From positions 32,464,706 to 32,528,705 of the forward strand of contig NC_031495.1 in the NCBI RefSeq assembly GCF_000237925.1: a DNA stretch of 64,000 bases, in the 5' to 3' direction. The DNA is from Schistosoma mansoni. Its lineage: Eukaryota; Platyhelminthes; Trematoda; Strigeidida; Schistosomatidae. Position numbers and translations under genes: made by a program. The notes beneath the pieces were generated by a model. It was not told the DNA's origin. It did not search any database and saw only the letters and a program-made list of their open reading frames with translations. This document shows positions 49,535-62,729 of this stretch, piece after piece (the stretch's first letter is position 1; every line of letters begins with the position of its first letter).

Positions 49535-49661
49535 TTATCATTTTTTTATTATTTAAACACATAAATATTGGTACAAGGAAGCACCAGATAATTATGCGCC
49601 ATACAAATCTCATTTGATTTGTGTGAGGGCTGTGATACTGCCCAGGTGCCCGAACTGAAGC
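49535..49661 (-). mobile_element. 5'-truncated ORF-less RTE derivative with 12-bp target-site duplication
   Basis: This 127-bp insertion reads on the minus strand from CTGCTTCAG through CCTGGGC to the LINE 3' tail, ending TTTAAATAATAAAAAAATG. It shares with 26936-27463 the exact leader-to-tail junction at CCTGGGC (49640-49646 as GCCCAGG). It is flanked by perfect AGTAATTAGCCA repeats at 49523-49534 and 49662-49673, typical of target-primed insertion and a sign of recent arrival. Confidence 0.88.
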
Positions 49662-49673
49662 AGTAATTAGCCA

Positions 49674-51199
49674 ACGGTTTGATATTCCTTGCTGAGATCC
49701 CAGTTTGTTGTCAGTTGTAACAGGTTTCATTTCAGATTAACTATAGTACTAATGTCACTAGTATCAAGTGTACTGGTAAGATTTCTTTGGTGGTTGGGGA
49801 GGCGAATGTGTGTACTTGAGCAGTTGTGGTACTGCATCTTACGTTCTCTCGCTGCCTCATAAAGTGAATCTCTAGGCTTGATGCTCGAGCTTTCTTGCAG
49901 TTCATGTGGGCTAACAGTATTGTATATTTTAAACGAGTGTTCGTCAATATTAAAGCTAATGGTATGACAAAAATTTGGCGCTGAATATTATGTTGTTAGT
50001 CGAGGCAATGAAAACTACGAACTTTATTTCCTATGCAGATATATTGTTGGAAACATTATTATTTACATTCTCTATTGCACTGCATGTCTGCATATAGTTT
50101 GTTTGCATGTGATATGCACATTTCGGATTGCCATCAGCGCACACTTAATTGTTAAAATTTCTTTTGTTCGGATGATCTTATATCTCTTAGAGGTTGGTTT
50201 ATGTTAGCTATCAATAAATATGTATAACGTACCTATCTTAGTACCACATATACCCTCTAGATATGCTTTATTGTGAAGAGCTACATACAACTATTCTGAT
50301 TGTATGTAGGTTACTTGATTTTTTTAAAACGTTTACGACGTATACATTTGTGTTAACTGTAAACCATATTCTGCGTGAGGTAGTAATACTATTGTGTTGA
50401 CCAAACCGAAGTTGATGCATTGGGGAATGTTCGCAGGTCCTGCTAAAGAATTGTGAACTAAAGTGGTCAGTGTATGTTTCGGAGTTTAAAGCAGTCATTG
50501 GATCTGGTAACCCTTAAAAACTGTACCAATTTATTTATGCTACCAGCTGCTGGCTTGGCAGTAGTTAAGCAATCTGCATGACTTGTAAAACGCAAATCGG
50601 CATTTCAAAATAAAACCTCATTGCATTCTCGTCTTCATATTTCAAAAAAATTAAAATACTGAGATGTCGAAGGTCAATCAGTGTACACGGCATGTACCAA
50701 ACATTTTCCAACGATCGGTGCAAAATTCTCTGCAGGTATGTTGCAGCCATTTGTGAATATTTGGTAATCATCACATCATAAGACAGATTATCTTGCTATC
50801 GTTTATTATCCTTATAAGCGGTTCGGACAGTATATGTTTGAACGTGCTCTTACGATTTATCCCATCTATTATTAGGATCAACTTATCGATTTAGAGTTTG
50901 CAGGTGTGATCATTCTATTCGGGGAAAAAGCTGACAAAATACTGGGTCATTTGGACCCCTAGAATGGTCGTTCAAGTAGGTTTAAAATGGCTTTCGTTTA
51001 GTAATCTGGAGTGTTGCTTCAGAACTTATCTACGTCAGTAAGTAAACTTACATGATTTAAAATAGCTGGACACTTCCCTTTTTTCCACTCTCATCAGCCC
51101 TGGTTGCTTGTTTCTAACAATGATATCTCCCCATGGATTTGATAGGTACCTTGATTTTTTTTACCAAATTTCATCACTTGATGCACAGAATAGTCTGTT
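49674..51199. other. Intergenic, no gene supported
   Basis: Open frames of up to 76 codons with no recognisable domain. No RNA gene or known repeat was seen. Confidence 0.4.
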
Positions 51200-51560
51200 T
51201 GTCGACATATACGGGGGGAGTGTACGACCCAACAGTCTTTTCTGTATTACTCTATGGCTGTAAAATGTCCATGCGTAATCTCGATATGCAATGCTGACAG
51301 GTAGGAACAAGTTTCATAAGTGCTGGGGATCACCAAATTAAGACATGATACATGTCCATAAAGTTTTGTTGTACTGAACCATGTTGGCTGGTAGGCGCAG
51401 ACCGCTTTGCTATAGACTTCTTGATGACAAAAGTCAGTGGCCAGATATATTGAGTTAGATATCTCAATCAGGTGCAGTGGTGTAAATGAATCCCTCTAGA
51501 TGCTAAATTTCAGTCCCCCTTCCTACATACTTCCCTGTGTATTAGTTTTTGTCTGACCAT
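51200..51560 (+). mobile_element. Decayed RTE-type LINE 3' fragment
   Basis: A short plus-strand peptide GGVYDPTVFSVLLYGCK (51215-51262) matches the position of the GRVY-x-x-SVLLYG segment of RTE reverse transcriptases. It is followed by broken frames with only weak likeness to the C-terminal tail. The copy is short and old. Confidence 0.4.
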
Positions 51561-54000
51561 CATTCCAAAGTTTAGCCTTCCTCACTATCATTTCATACGA
51601 TTATCATTCTGATTAATGATGTCCCTCTTAACTATTCCATCCCTTTTTGCTTATTTGGAATGTGGACTTGTGTTGATGTGCATTTGTTACAGGCTTTACA
51701 TTGATTACTTCTGAGCAGATGATCATATGCATGCTTATGTTAAACTTGATCAGTAAATACTGAACAAGTCTGGTACTGTCTCAATATCATTGTCAATATT
51801 GTGTAATAAATGTGGAAGTTCAATCAAAACACATGCTCTTCAGCGGAGAAATTCGCACTCATAAGTATGATGTACGTCCGCATTCCCACTACCGACATAC
51901 CTGTTTTTGCATCGAGTATTGTTTGTTGATTCTGCCTTAAGGAGGTTTCAGCAGTTACCTCGTGGTTCGCATCCCTACATTAAAATAGCTTTGTCTTAAG
52001 AATTCTAAAAATGTAGTAGTAGCATTCGACTGTTCTACCTGAATGCATTGAGTGGCTACAACACCAACCGTGTTGTTAGTGGTTTTCTTTCATATGACTT
52101 GTGTTCTACCAAATTCTAATTTTCTGAATTCATGTCCCTATCCTTTTTCTCTTTTCAAATTTATTTCACTGGATTATACTCCTTCAATAACATCTTCAAA
52201 CTCTAATCTTCCACATAATGCTTATACTCTTACTACTTATACCACTATGGGATTTGAATCGACAACTGCATCCCTGTGCATGTGGTATGGCAACTCGAAA
52301 TTCTACGTTGTGACTGTCTGTAGGACAATACAAGTAGAAAGTGTTTTTATCATACAACTACTCGAATGACTTCTTAGTAACACATTAAGTCAGTGAAGAA
52401 TTACAGTAGTTTTTCGGATGAATTTGTTGCTTTATCACCTAAGTATCCACACCTAGAGTAAGATATACGAAGGATATAAATGGTGTTTGTCACATCCTTG
52501 CCAACCCGTCTCACTAACGTTAGGTTGTCTGCTATCATGTTGATGTTGAGTAAACGACTGAGCATAGAACATCACTCAGTGTCTTTACATCATAACTAAG
52601 TGCCTTTTCAGATAACTTGATTCATCTTTATTCATTAATGTAGGAAGTAGGTATCACATTAGTCAATTAGCTAACTTATATCTTCTAATTAATTAAGAAG
52701 AAATCCATGCAAAGGAAGTTATTCCACAGCAAAATATGTTGATTCTTCCGTCGGCGTATCTTAAAATAAAATCTAATTTTACTTGAAGTGTAGCACCATT
52801 CATTATTTTAAGAAATTTCTATCGTCATCCACACACCTCAACCTTCAAAATTCTAGTGACAAAGAGGAGGCATTTATTCGATAAGTAATTAGGTCTACTT
52901 ATGAAATAAAACACTGACGAAAATAAAGTAATATTCTAGAAGTATGGGGTTTAGTGAACTTGAAGATAAACGTGCACACATTTCAAATAGGGATCCAGTA
53001 TGGTGAACTGGCATCAATCAGAATGATCCTAGATATACTCCGGAAATATTGAACATAGTAACTTCAAGGTAGTTTATTTCTGAACGAAATATCTTTTTAA
53101 TATTCGGAAGAAGGTATACCATTTCTCAAATGACCATAATAATATCACATAAGATGTGTCATCCATTTTGGTTCTCTATTCGTGTACAATCTAAAGATGC
53201 ACTGATGCTGAAAATAGTTTGATCTTTATATGTCCATCTGAACATCGAAAACGCGGGATGTAACAAGTACCTTTTTAAGAATTTCAATTGCAAGCTCTTT
53301 ATCCGTATAGATACATGAGACTTGAAATGTAATCAATGAAGTCACAACAACGTTATTACTACCCAGTCTCCCTATTTTGGAAATTTTCTCCAGACCTGAA
53401 GAAATCTCGGTTTTTTTGTGCCATTTCCCCAAAATAGTTGTGTTTCTTGTTTACAAAATTTAATTGATGTCACTGGGGGTTATGTAACATTTCCGGCTGC
53501 TTGAAAATTGCTAATTAAACATGCAAAACTCTTAAGTAAAAAAATGCAAGTGACGAAACAAAGCCAGGATATTTGGAAACTGTTGAAGTCATATGTAGTG
53601 TTACGCAAAGCATCCCCTACCGTCCGAACTCCTAATGTTCTATTCTTGAGGAGCGATGTCACTGGATAGAAATTACGGGTTTACACGCTGTTTTTCGAAC
53701 GATTAAACATACTACTGCATATTGATCACATAATTAACACAAGTGATTTGCCGAATACCGGGTAATGTACTACCCTTCGGATCACATTATTTGTTTTCGG
53801 GTTACTTTGATGGAAGTATTCAATTTGATTTACTATAACAGTTTGATTTGCCATAAAAGTCCAATTGATGGCAGGTAAAACTAGGTGAGCGCAACCGATT
53901 GTATTATATTTGAAATTCGTAATAAGCGCTCAACCAAGTACAAAGAAGTCAGTTAGTACAAATACCACGACCACCACAGCTCAAATGGTTGAAGACGGAA
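51561..54000. other. Intergenic, no gene supported
   Basis: The open frame 52052-52369 and shorter ones show no known domain. The last few hundred bases before 54115 may be the 3' UTR of the SR1-like LINE, but its end could not be fixed. Confidence 0.35.
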
Positions 54001-54114
54001 TAGAAGAAGCTTTCGCTTAACGGGCCTCCGTGTCCAATAGCAGTGGATCACCAATACCTCCAGGCAAAAACCTAGGTATATGAACGATAATAGAGGGGAA
54101 AACAATTTGGTAAA

Positions 54115-57100
54115 TCATAATATGTTATCCTTAGTCCTTAAGAATAAGTCAAGTTTCCTCCTAAAGGACTCCGGGGAAGTCGCTTGAACTAGCCCAGTCG
54201 TCAGCGAATTCCAGCACTTGACAACTCTTACGGAGTAGAAGTTGTGTCTGCAGTCTGTTCTGCTATGTTGGGTCTCCAGTTCCTGGGTGTTTCCTCTTAG
54301 GTTAGTGTTGTGACTAAGCTTAAGAAGATGTTTAAGGGGATGACCAGAAGTGTTAAGGATACTGTAAGTCATAAGAAGGTCACCTCTAAAACGCCTGTAC
54401 TCTAACGGGTAAAAGTTAAGTGATTGGAGGCGCTCTTCATAAGGTTTGAATTTGAGTCCCCGAACTGATTTCGTGGCTGGACGTTGTATACGTTCCAGAG
54501 TGTCCTTATCCTTTTGGAGGAAGGAAGGAAATACTATCTTTCCGTACTCTAAATGGGGACGAATAAAACTGTTGAAGAATATGTGGAAAGTTCTACCGTC
54601 AAACTGGCCAAAAATGCGTTTCAATGTTACCAGCGCAAGGTTTGCTTGAGAGGCGTTTTTGTCACAGTTAGCGTACGATTTCAAGTCGTAGGGTATGAAC
54701 ACTCCTGATTCTTTTTCAACTTGAGAAACTTCTAGAGAGGGGTTTCTTAAGTTGTAACTATAGTCTGCAACATATCGCAGATGGACTACTTTGCACTTTG
54801 AAGTGTTGAAGGTAAGTCCGTTGGCATCTACCCAACTTTTAAGTCGAGTCAGATCCTCCTGAAGTGCCAGTATATCCTTCTGGTTACGAATCTTTCTCCG
54901 AACTTTCATATCATCAGCAAAAAGTAATAAGTCGGATGAAACTTGTTGTGGAAGATCGTTTATGTATATCAAGAAGAGAAAAGGTCTTAGTATTGAGCCC
55001 TGGGGGAACCCACTAGGACATTCCATAGCCTGAGAGAGAGTGAAGTTAACCCTGACCTTAAAATGTCGGTTTTCTAGATATGAAGCGAGCCAGTCAATCA
55101 GAGGGGGTTTGATACCCAATCGTCTAAGCTTATTGATAAGGCATACGTTGTTGACCCTATCAAAAGCTTTTGAGAAATCCAGGTAAATGACGTCAACCTT
55201 CCCCTTGCGATCAAGGATGGTTGTCCACCTATCCACCGCAGTCAGCAGGTTGGTCATACAAGAATGACCCTTTCTGAAACTATGCTGTTGGGGTGAGAAG
55301 AACTTTAAGGATAATAAGTATTCGTGTATACCGTCGTATATTAGAGACTCCATAATTTTTGAAGGTATGGAGAGAAGGACCACTGGTCAGTAGCTTGAGG
55401 GTTCACTGCTCCGACCTCCTTTGAAGATTGGTGTAATGTGAGCCAGCTTCCAAATTTCCGGCAGTTTGCTTCGGCTTAGCGAGTGTGAATACATCACGCT
55501 TAGTGGTGATGCCAGGATTGAAGCTGCTTCCCTCAGTATAGCAGAACAAACCATATCCGGACCGGGAGAAGTGTCTTTTCTTAGGTGCTGCATTTTACGG
55601 AGCACCAGGTCAGCGCTCAGGTCCACTTTGGAAAGTCCTGTGCAGTTTCAGATGAAGCTTTCATCAGTGTAGTTGATGTGGGTCGGCTGGAATGTCTGAG
55701 GGTATTGTTCAGTTAAAAGTTTAGCGGCATCACCGCCGTTATTGGTTGGACCATTAGGACCTAGCAGTTGGGAAACTCCAGTTTTGCCTTGTCGAAGAGA
55801 AGCTGCGTAACTGAATAAGCTTTTCGGACTAGAGACAAATTTATCGATAAGCTTGGTCTGGTACTGTCTTCTCTTATTGCCTTTGTGCATATGTTCCTCA
55901 TATGTTTGTATCGCCTGTACGCGTCGTCGTTGTCAGCTCGTTTATATTCGGCCCCACAGTGCCTTCTGCGGCTAAGCAAACGAAGAGTGCGATTCTTGAT
56001 GATTGAAGGTTGTTTGTAGCCTTTTGTGACAGTTTGAGGAACCGAATGCTTAGTAGCACATAAGAGCATGTGCAGTAAAAAATCCCAATGAGCATCCACT
56101 TCAAGTTGAGTGTGAACATCCCAATCCACCTGTTGTAGATAGTCATGTAAAGCTGACACATTCAACCGTTTGAAATTCCAGCGCCTGTTGTTAGTGGGAT
56201 ATCTTAGCTCAGTTTTGGTGACAAAACTGAAGGATAGGACGGCGTGATCACTATTCCCAGGGGAGCCAGAATTGAGAGGTCGTCGACTAGGAATTCTTCA
56301 TTTGTGAATTCCCAGTCTAAGCGCGACGGCGTCTGACGAGTTGCCAACTTCACATTTTCGAATAATCCTAGATCATCAATGAGGTTGAAGAAACAAGCTT
56401 CAGTAGAGTTGTCACCTCCAATGTTGGTATGTTCCGTGAAGTTGATTCTAGGAAGATTGAAGTCCCCTAGAATCAGGATGTGAGAGAATCCAAGACGCGT
56501 AGAGCGAGTTAATCCTTCTAGCAAACGATTGTCGTACTCGACGCCAGCAGTGAGCTTCCAGTAGATGACCCCAACTAGACACCTCGAGATGGTAGACAAT
56601 CTTACTGAGCACCATACTGACTCATCAAGATTGAGAAACTCTTGGTTGTGAAGTTGGTGCGCATCCAGGCATGACCGTATGTATAATACTACCCCACCCC
56701 CATTCCTGTTTTCCTGTCGTTGCGAAATAAAGACATTCCAGGTATTGCTAACTCCTGGTCCGTAAACTGAGACGATATCCAAGTTTCGGATATTCCTATC
56801 AGATGAGCATCATTAGCGTTGCTAAGTTCACGTAGCTTATCCATTTTGTTTGGCAAACACGCGGCGTTCATGTATAAACAGTTTGTGCTTTCAATTTGGA
56901 ATGCGTGAGCTTCTTCCTGTGTGTTTATATGAGCCTTGCGTGAGTGGACAAATAGCCTACCTATACAATGTTTACCGAGTTGCTATTCCCTGTCCTTTAC
57001 ATGTTTTTTTATGATCAAGACAGTCAACAAGTGGAATTGTCAGCTCCAACTTGCCTTTGTGCTTGATCCTGCTGTCGTTATGCCTATCCGGATGCATATG

Positions 57101-58550
57101 GATGCCAGTTGGCAACCGTCGTCTATTGGCATGAAATGCTTCCAGAGTTGCAGCCGCCATATGGGAGGAGGGGAAGGTTATCTTCAATAGCCGGGGTCTA
57201 GAGTCTCCGTCCTTCTTGGCTAGTCGCGTCACCTGTTGGGTCAGTATGTTTTTGAGTTTAAAGGAATGCTTGATGAATTTCCATTCCCGAATATCAGAGT
57301 TTTCTTGAGCTGGGTCCATATTTTCCGGTACACCTTGCACAATGATATTTCTTCAGCGAAAAAAACGCCTCGTGAGACTCCTTAGGGATGTTCCGGATGA
57401 GACTTCGTTCAGAATACGGTATGTCGGGCAGTATTCTTACGTTCCCATCGGATTTCTGTAAGTAAATCGCTAGCAGGACGTCATTTACGTCGGAAGCATT
57501 CTTAAGTGTAACACGAAGCAAACTCGGGTGGTTTGGGTGGTTAGGGTCCTTCCCCCGAGTGAGCCGTGTGACCTACAAACACTCTATTCTAGGGAGTTCA
57601 GGCCACTTGTTCAATTCTTCCCAGAGCATCCTATCATTTTCGTCTTGTGTACTGAGAGGAAGGTCAGGGTTGTCAATAAGGTTCATAATTATGACAGAGT
57701 CGTCACGAACCGTAATTTATTTCCCAGGTTTACCAGGGCGTCTAGGTTCGGTAGCTTGTTGTTTGGATGTCGAAGCGCGTTTTCGATTCCTAGGCTCGGT
57801 GATGACCAGGCCTACAGTCTTGGGGGTAGACTGTGTGGCCAAGTCACCAATTGATTTCTGTACAGTACTTGGGATGTCCAGCTTCGGCGGTGACGCTTGG
57901 TCCTTTTTACCCCTGTTAACGTGGGTCCAACCACCTACAGAGTTTTTGGGAACCACTGTTTTATTCAAGGACTCTTCTCTGGGGGACTCAAGTTTACTGA
58001 GGGAGTCAATCACTGTCGATGTTAAGATGGTGCTGAGTTTCAGCACGTCATCACTCGTGCTTTTACCAGCACCGCCGATAGTCAACCTGTCAATATCCCT
58101 TTTCTTGTTTGTACTGTGCGTTCCTGTTTTTCTCTCCGTCGTGATACTGTCGTTTACCAAGTCTTTAGACAACTTGTTCCTCAGACCTGTTAGTAGGGTA
58201 ATGATGGTACCCAGCAAAACTACAGTATCAGTGTTGCACGTAACACAAGCCCACCTACGATCAGACTTTCTTGGTCTACTATAGGCTGTTGCTGTTAGAT
58301 ATGTTCACGCTTCGTGGAACCAAACTTTGCAGTTGTCACATTGCATGCCAGATGTAACAGCAAAACGGCAACCAGGTCTTTTGCATGAATTTCTCATGAC
58401 TAATGATGTAGACTCTCTTATAAATACAAGCAATAAGTCTAGGACCGTAAAAAGAAACACAGTACACATAAACGGGCAAAAGTGGATAAAAACGGGTTAC
58501 GATAAGCTAAAAACTAGCCTTTACGTAAAAACTAAAAAAAACCGATAGTG
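54115..58550 (-). mobile_element. CR1/SR1-type LINE, near full length, broken
   Basis: On the minus strand, ORF1 starts at 58397 with a PHD-finger-like Cys/His set (NSCKRPGC, QCDNCKVWFHEA, RWACVTC); a stop replaces the expected Cys after HEA. It continues in pieces to about 56970 with QGVPENMDPAQENSD and ITFPSSHMAAATLEAFHANR. ORF2 begins near 56870 with the endonuclease (IGISETW, GGGVVLYIR, ILGDFNLPRI), then a linker (56165-55650), then reverse transcriptase at 55626-54115. The RT has SPGPDMVCSAILR, ITPIFKGG, FRKGHSCMTNLL, VIYLDFSKAFDRV, LLLFADDMKV and a C-terminus ending FLRTKDNIL. A single in-frame TGA (55390-55392) splits the RT frame; the 422-codon part is otherwise open. Gene order, PHD-type ORF1 and FADD box fit the CR1 clade, to which SR1 of S. 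mansoni belongs. Confidence 0.9.
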
Positions 58551-58691
58551 GGCTGAGGCAAAACCACATTTGACTATTAAGTTGGGTGAAACTCAAGAGG
58601 ATCCAGATTTCTGTAATTCGTTGTATTCCTCCATTGTCCATTGTGTCTGTCTGCCTTTGTATTATATATAGGCTGTCAGATTTAGAGTCTA

Positions 58692-59434
58692 CTCATTAGT
58701 ATTGGAATTACCAACTGAAATTGGAACAGAATCACCTGGTTCCTGGAAATGTATTTGATCAACATATCTGTTGTGCATACTTAAATCATTAGTATCTAGA
58801 AAGAGGACCCTAAATTTTCCAACATTCTTCTCCACAATCCCCATGTCTGGCTGAATATCAGCTCCACAATAGTATGTAACGCTGAAGAGTCTAGGCGTTT
58901 CATATTGAGGAGAAAAATTCTTCCTTTTAATAACTTCGATGTAGTCTTTACCGTTTGGAATTTCTATAATACACAAGTAATTTGTCTACTCCCCTCTCCA
59001 GTTCATTAAATAATGAGGAAGCATGATTAACTCTTTTTAGCGTCATAACGAAATTTTCGACCCGACCATTAAAAAAAAGGTGCCTTGAAGCAGTGAACAG
59101 ACGTTTATACCATATACCATTCAACCAAGTAATAACTGTACCTTCAAGAATATAGGACATACTATCAGTCATTAAGAAGGAGCGAGAAATATATCCTCAA
59201 AATAAATAGTTCTGCAAGTCTTCGACATTGATATTGACGTCATTATTTTCATTGAACACAGCCTAGTTGAAAGCGCTTGGCATCACATCCGCACCAGATT
59301 ACCAGTGGATAATGGTGATAATTAGAAACATTTGAATTATAGTACAAACTAGGAATCCCAGAAATAACGCAATTCAAACCACAAAGAACTACGTGAGCAA
59401 AAACGAACGTATTGCATTTGGAATTCGAAATCAA
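58692..59434 (-). pseudogene. Broken copy of an unrecognised, probably schistosome-specific gene
   Basis: Three minus-strand blocks look coding but do not share a frame. Block 59434-59249 has VFAHVVLCGLNCVISGIPSL and NYHHYPLVIWCGCD. Block 59172-58950 has ILEGTVITWLNGIWYKRLF and NFVMTLKRVNHASSLFNEL. Block 58976-58692 has CIIEIPNGKDYIEVIK, FSVTYYCGADIQPDMGIVE and FQEPGDSVPISVGNSNTNE, then TAG. Between the second and third block a one-base shift seems enough to change frame near 58976; an intron there is unlikely since the possible GT-AG segment is only about 26 bp. I do not recognise the family; the Cys-containing, hydrophilic blocks would suit an extracellular protein. The 3' end is repeated at 59490-59650. 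Confidence 0.5.
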
Positions 59435-59489
59435 AGAATCATCAACTAAATAAGAATCAGCAGTTCATACAAACAACATATCCTAATTT

Positions 59490-59650
59490 CTGCGATCAGT
59501 CAAACATTTTCTCATTGGATTCATCGTGTCTGTCCGACTGTGTATTGGATATAGACTCTGTAGGATCTAGAATATATTCATTAGTATAATAATTAACGAC
59601 TAAAATTGGAATGGACTTTTGGTGGGGCCATGATCTGATCCTGAATTAGA
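59490..59650 (-). pseudogene. Diverged second copy of the 3' end of the gene at 58692-59434
   Basis: The sequence from TTTCTGCGATCAG to GGAATGGAC follows the same order of short matches as 58610-58735: CGTGTCTGTC, TGTATT, ATATAG, a CTC/CTG block, TTCATTAGTAT, and AAATTGGAA. Divergence is considerable. The two copies are about 880 bp apart in the same orientation, pointing to an old tandem duplication that may run on into the N gap. Confidence 0.5.
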
Positions 59651-60027
59651 TCGTATGAATGATTGTTGTCAAAATATACATCCCAACTATCCTCCTATGT
59701 AATAAATGACTTAATCCGCGTGATGAATAACGGAGTTAAATAATTCGAATACGAGAATAAACTTTGAATACATATATTTTGAACAATCACTGATCTGGAT
59801 AGGATATCAGAGTGATGAAGTGAATACAAGAGATCAAAGCGAAAATGAAATCCATTGGAGTTGGCGGGTAAGCCGATTCACCTTTATCAAACGTTAATTT
59901 TCTGAAGCTTTCGAGGATTATTTGGAAAGGTTTGAGATATGTGACATGACCAAGAAATCAAAACAGTCATCATTACCAAGAACTCATTGATTCATATAAA
60001 CACCACATCCGCCACAACCTAAATTGG

Positions 60028-60227
60028 NNNNNNNNNNNNNNNNNNNNNNNNNNNNNNNNNNNNNNNNNNNNNNNNNNNNNNNNNNNNNNNNNNNNNNNNN
60101 NNNNNNNNNNNNNNNNNNNNNNNNNNNNNNNNNNNNNNNNNNNNNNNNNNNNNNNNNNNNNNNNNNNNNNNNNNNNNNNNNNNNNNNNNNNNNNNNNNNN
60201 NNNNNNNNNNNNNNNNNNNNNNNNNNN
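60028..60227. other. Assembly gap of 200 N
   Basis: Exactly 200 undetermined bases, a size usually used as a placeholder. It follows directly on the tandemly repeated gene fragments, which may be why assembly failed here. Confidence 0.98.
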
Positions 60228-60540
60228 TTGGAAATCAAGTTATCGTGTTACTAAATCATTGAAGTATATGACACCTGTTTACACCAGCATTTTAATTATA
60301 CCGACATTGAACCATATATGATTTGTGTGTGTCGGTGATTTATGATTGTGTGCACAAATCTATTTATTTATTTGTTTCAATTGTCACATTTTAAACAAAC
60401 AATTTATCAATAAAATAATGGTCGTCATTCTATTATTAATTCTAAGATACTTTTACTACTGTTATCATTAGTAATGATATGTGTGACACTTAACCATTTA
60501 TCTGGTTTGTGTAGTTAACTGGAAAGTGTAATGTTACTGA

Positions 60541-60560
60541 TGTGTGTGTGTGTGTGTGTG
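60541..60560. repeat. (TG)n microsatellite
   Basis: Ten uninterrupted TG units. Confidence 0.9.
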
Positions 60561-62725
60561 AAGTATGAACAGAATAATATCTATGAGGAATGGGAAGGGA
60601 GAAGAGCAGTAGAGAAGTGAGCTGATAACATATTTGGAAAATGAAACGTGTTGGTAGAACCAAAATTAAGATTCAATTATGTGCATGATTCATTCAATAA
60701 ATAAATGAACTTATCTACTAGGGATTTTGGTGGAATTCAGGAGAAATTATCAGGGAATTCATAAAAGGTAGTGAACTATTCATGAAGGTGACGTATTGAA
60801 GAAAACAGCTCACTTTATTCGGATCAAGTGTTTCAACCAACTCAGCTAAAACAGTAAGGACGCTGATAATTTTGAACCCCTACTATTGATACAAACATAG
60901 AATTTGTCTGATCGCATCTGCTTCCTGATGAATAGACCACTATTGGACTGATTAGTGACGGATATAATTTGGTGAGATCGACTGGCAAATGAAATCTGTC
61001 TGACAAGTTGAAACAGCTCAAAACCTCAAATTCCAATGACTTTCAGAGATTTTGCAAAAACAATGAAAATTTAAATGATATAGATGTATTCTTAGAGTGA
61101 GAGTGATTTGAAGAGAAATCAAAGTGATTTGCCTGAAATATCACGAAATTAATTTTTCATCATGATCACAGATCTTACATTTTCTATTCAGATTTAATTA
61201 TGCTCCTTTGATTTAAATGGTTTGTAAGTGATACCAGTCAAATAAACATTTAATATATTTAAACTATGACTGATATTAGATCAATCTTATTCAGGAAAAC
61301 TGTTACCTTCATCGAGGTTGCATTTTAAACCGGATGTTTCTCAATTACCTATTAATGTGATTTATCAACTAAAGTATTACATTGCTAACTTCAGTTCAGT
61401 CTGTAAGTATTGTTCCCAGTTTTCGTCCTGTTTGATACTCGTCAGGCTGACAAATATCAGCAAGTACATGATACTAATGACGTGGTGGTTATCTCAATGC
61501 TTCATTAAATTGTATTATTTATTTGATTACAATTTCATACTCTTTAGAACTATGGTGTTATTCATGTGGAGTAACATTTTCGTACATATATTCTATGTTA
61601 ACACAATTAAATTCATTAGAATATTTTGTTATGGTTGTTGTAGTAGTCATTTTCAAAATATTTTGACATTCATTCTTGTCTGAAAAAACCTTTATACACA
61701 ATTTGTGTGTTTCTCTCCCTCCCCTTCATTAACCCAATAATTTCTGTTTTCATACTGTCAGTATTATCATCATGTTTAAAGAATATCGAAATATTTGAAG
61801 GACAATTTGACAAAAGTAATTAAAATGTCATCTTTCTCTGTACAATTGAATCTGTCTATTTTTTCTCTTCCTCTAACCATTATCCTAACCATACTACAAA
61901 CCGTTTTTCCTTAAAAAACGTTCACACACTGAACGATTCACTATCATCACTTTTTATCTTAGAATTTAACATTTTTTCTATTTGTCATAATTATCTATCT
62001 TAGTATCAACTGTTTCAGCCTTTGAATTATACATTTTCTATTTTGCTTTATTTATACTTTTCTTTTTTTTTCTTTTATCAATATTTTTAACATTTGCACA
62101 TAGATAGTTTGTAGATATTGTTGTGAATAATTTTCATTCTATATCCTTTCCTTTTTTTTTGCAATTTATTTTGTAATTCATACCATATAGTATTAAAATT
62201 ATCGAATAAATTTCATGACATGAAACACCATGGAACATATGTTATAAAAAATTTATCTTCTGATGATCAAGTTCCTACATGACTAGTGAAATGAAATATT
62301 GAAGTGTAGGATATTCACTAGGGAAGGAATAACACTGCATTATAGAAAATATAGGGAATGTGTTGATATTAATACAATTTTTCGGTTATATATATTCTAA
62401 AAAACTGTGTGAAAACTATTTTATTTCAAGTATGTTGTGTAAATGCCAAGTATTTGTAATTACGTGTGACATTGATATTAGTGAAGATTCAACATTGACA
62501 AATTGCATATGACCTGAATGAGGATGATTGAAATTGCTTACAACAAAGACATAAAAAACTTGAAAGAAAACTAGAATTTGTTATTTTTGTCTATGAAGCA
62601 TTATCTCAATACGTGTTAAGACATTCAAAGACGAAAATATTGTCTCAACACTGTTACTTTTTGGCTTAGGACTCGTCATCTAGATGTAACTGCATCTCAG
62701 ATTCTATGTTCGCTCGCGATTCAGT
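60561..62725. other. AT-rich intergenic sequence, no gene supported
   Basis: Long T-rich runs and open frames (for example 61318-61683) made mainly of Phe, Leu, Ile and Tyr codons, as expected from composition alone. No domain or known repeat was seen. Confidence 0.4.
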
Positions 62726-62729
62726 AGCT

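Noticed and set aside
57559-58284. 241-codon plus-strand open frame
   Set aside because: Antisense shadow of the SR1-type LINE ORF1.
59984-60254. Open frames running through the N stretch
   Set aside because: Made almost wholly of undetermined bases.
61318-61683. 121-codon plus-strand open frame that looks hydrophobic, like a membrane protein
   Set aside because: Built of T-rich codons in a T-rich stretch; hydrophobicity follows from base composition.
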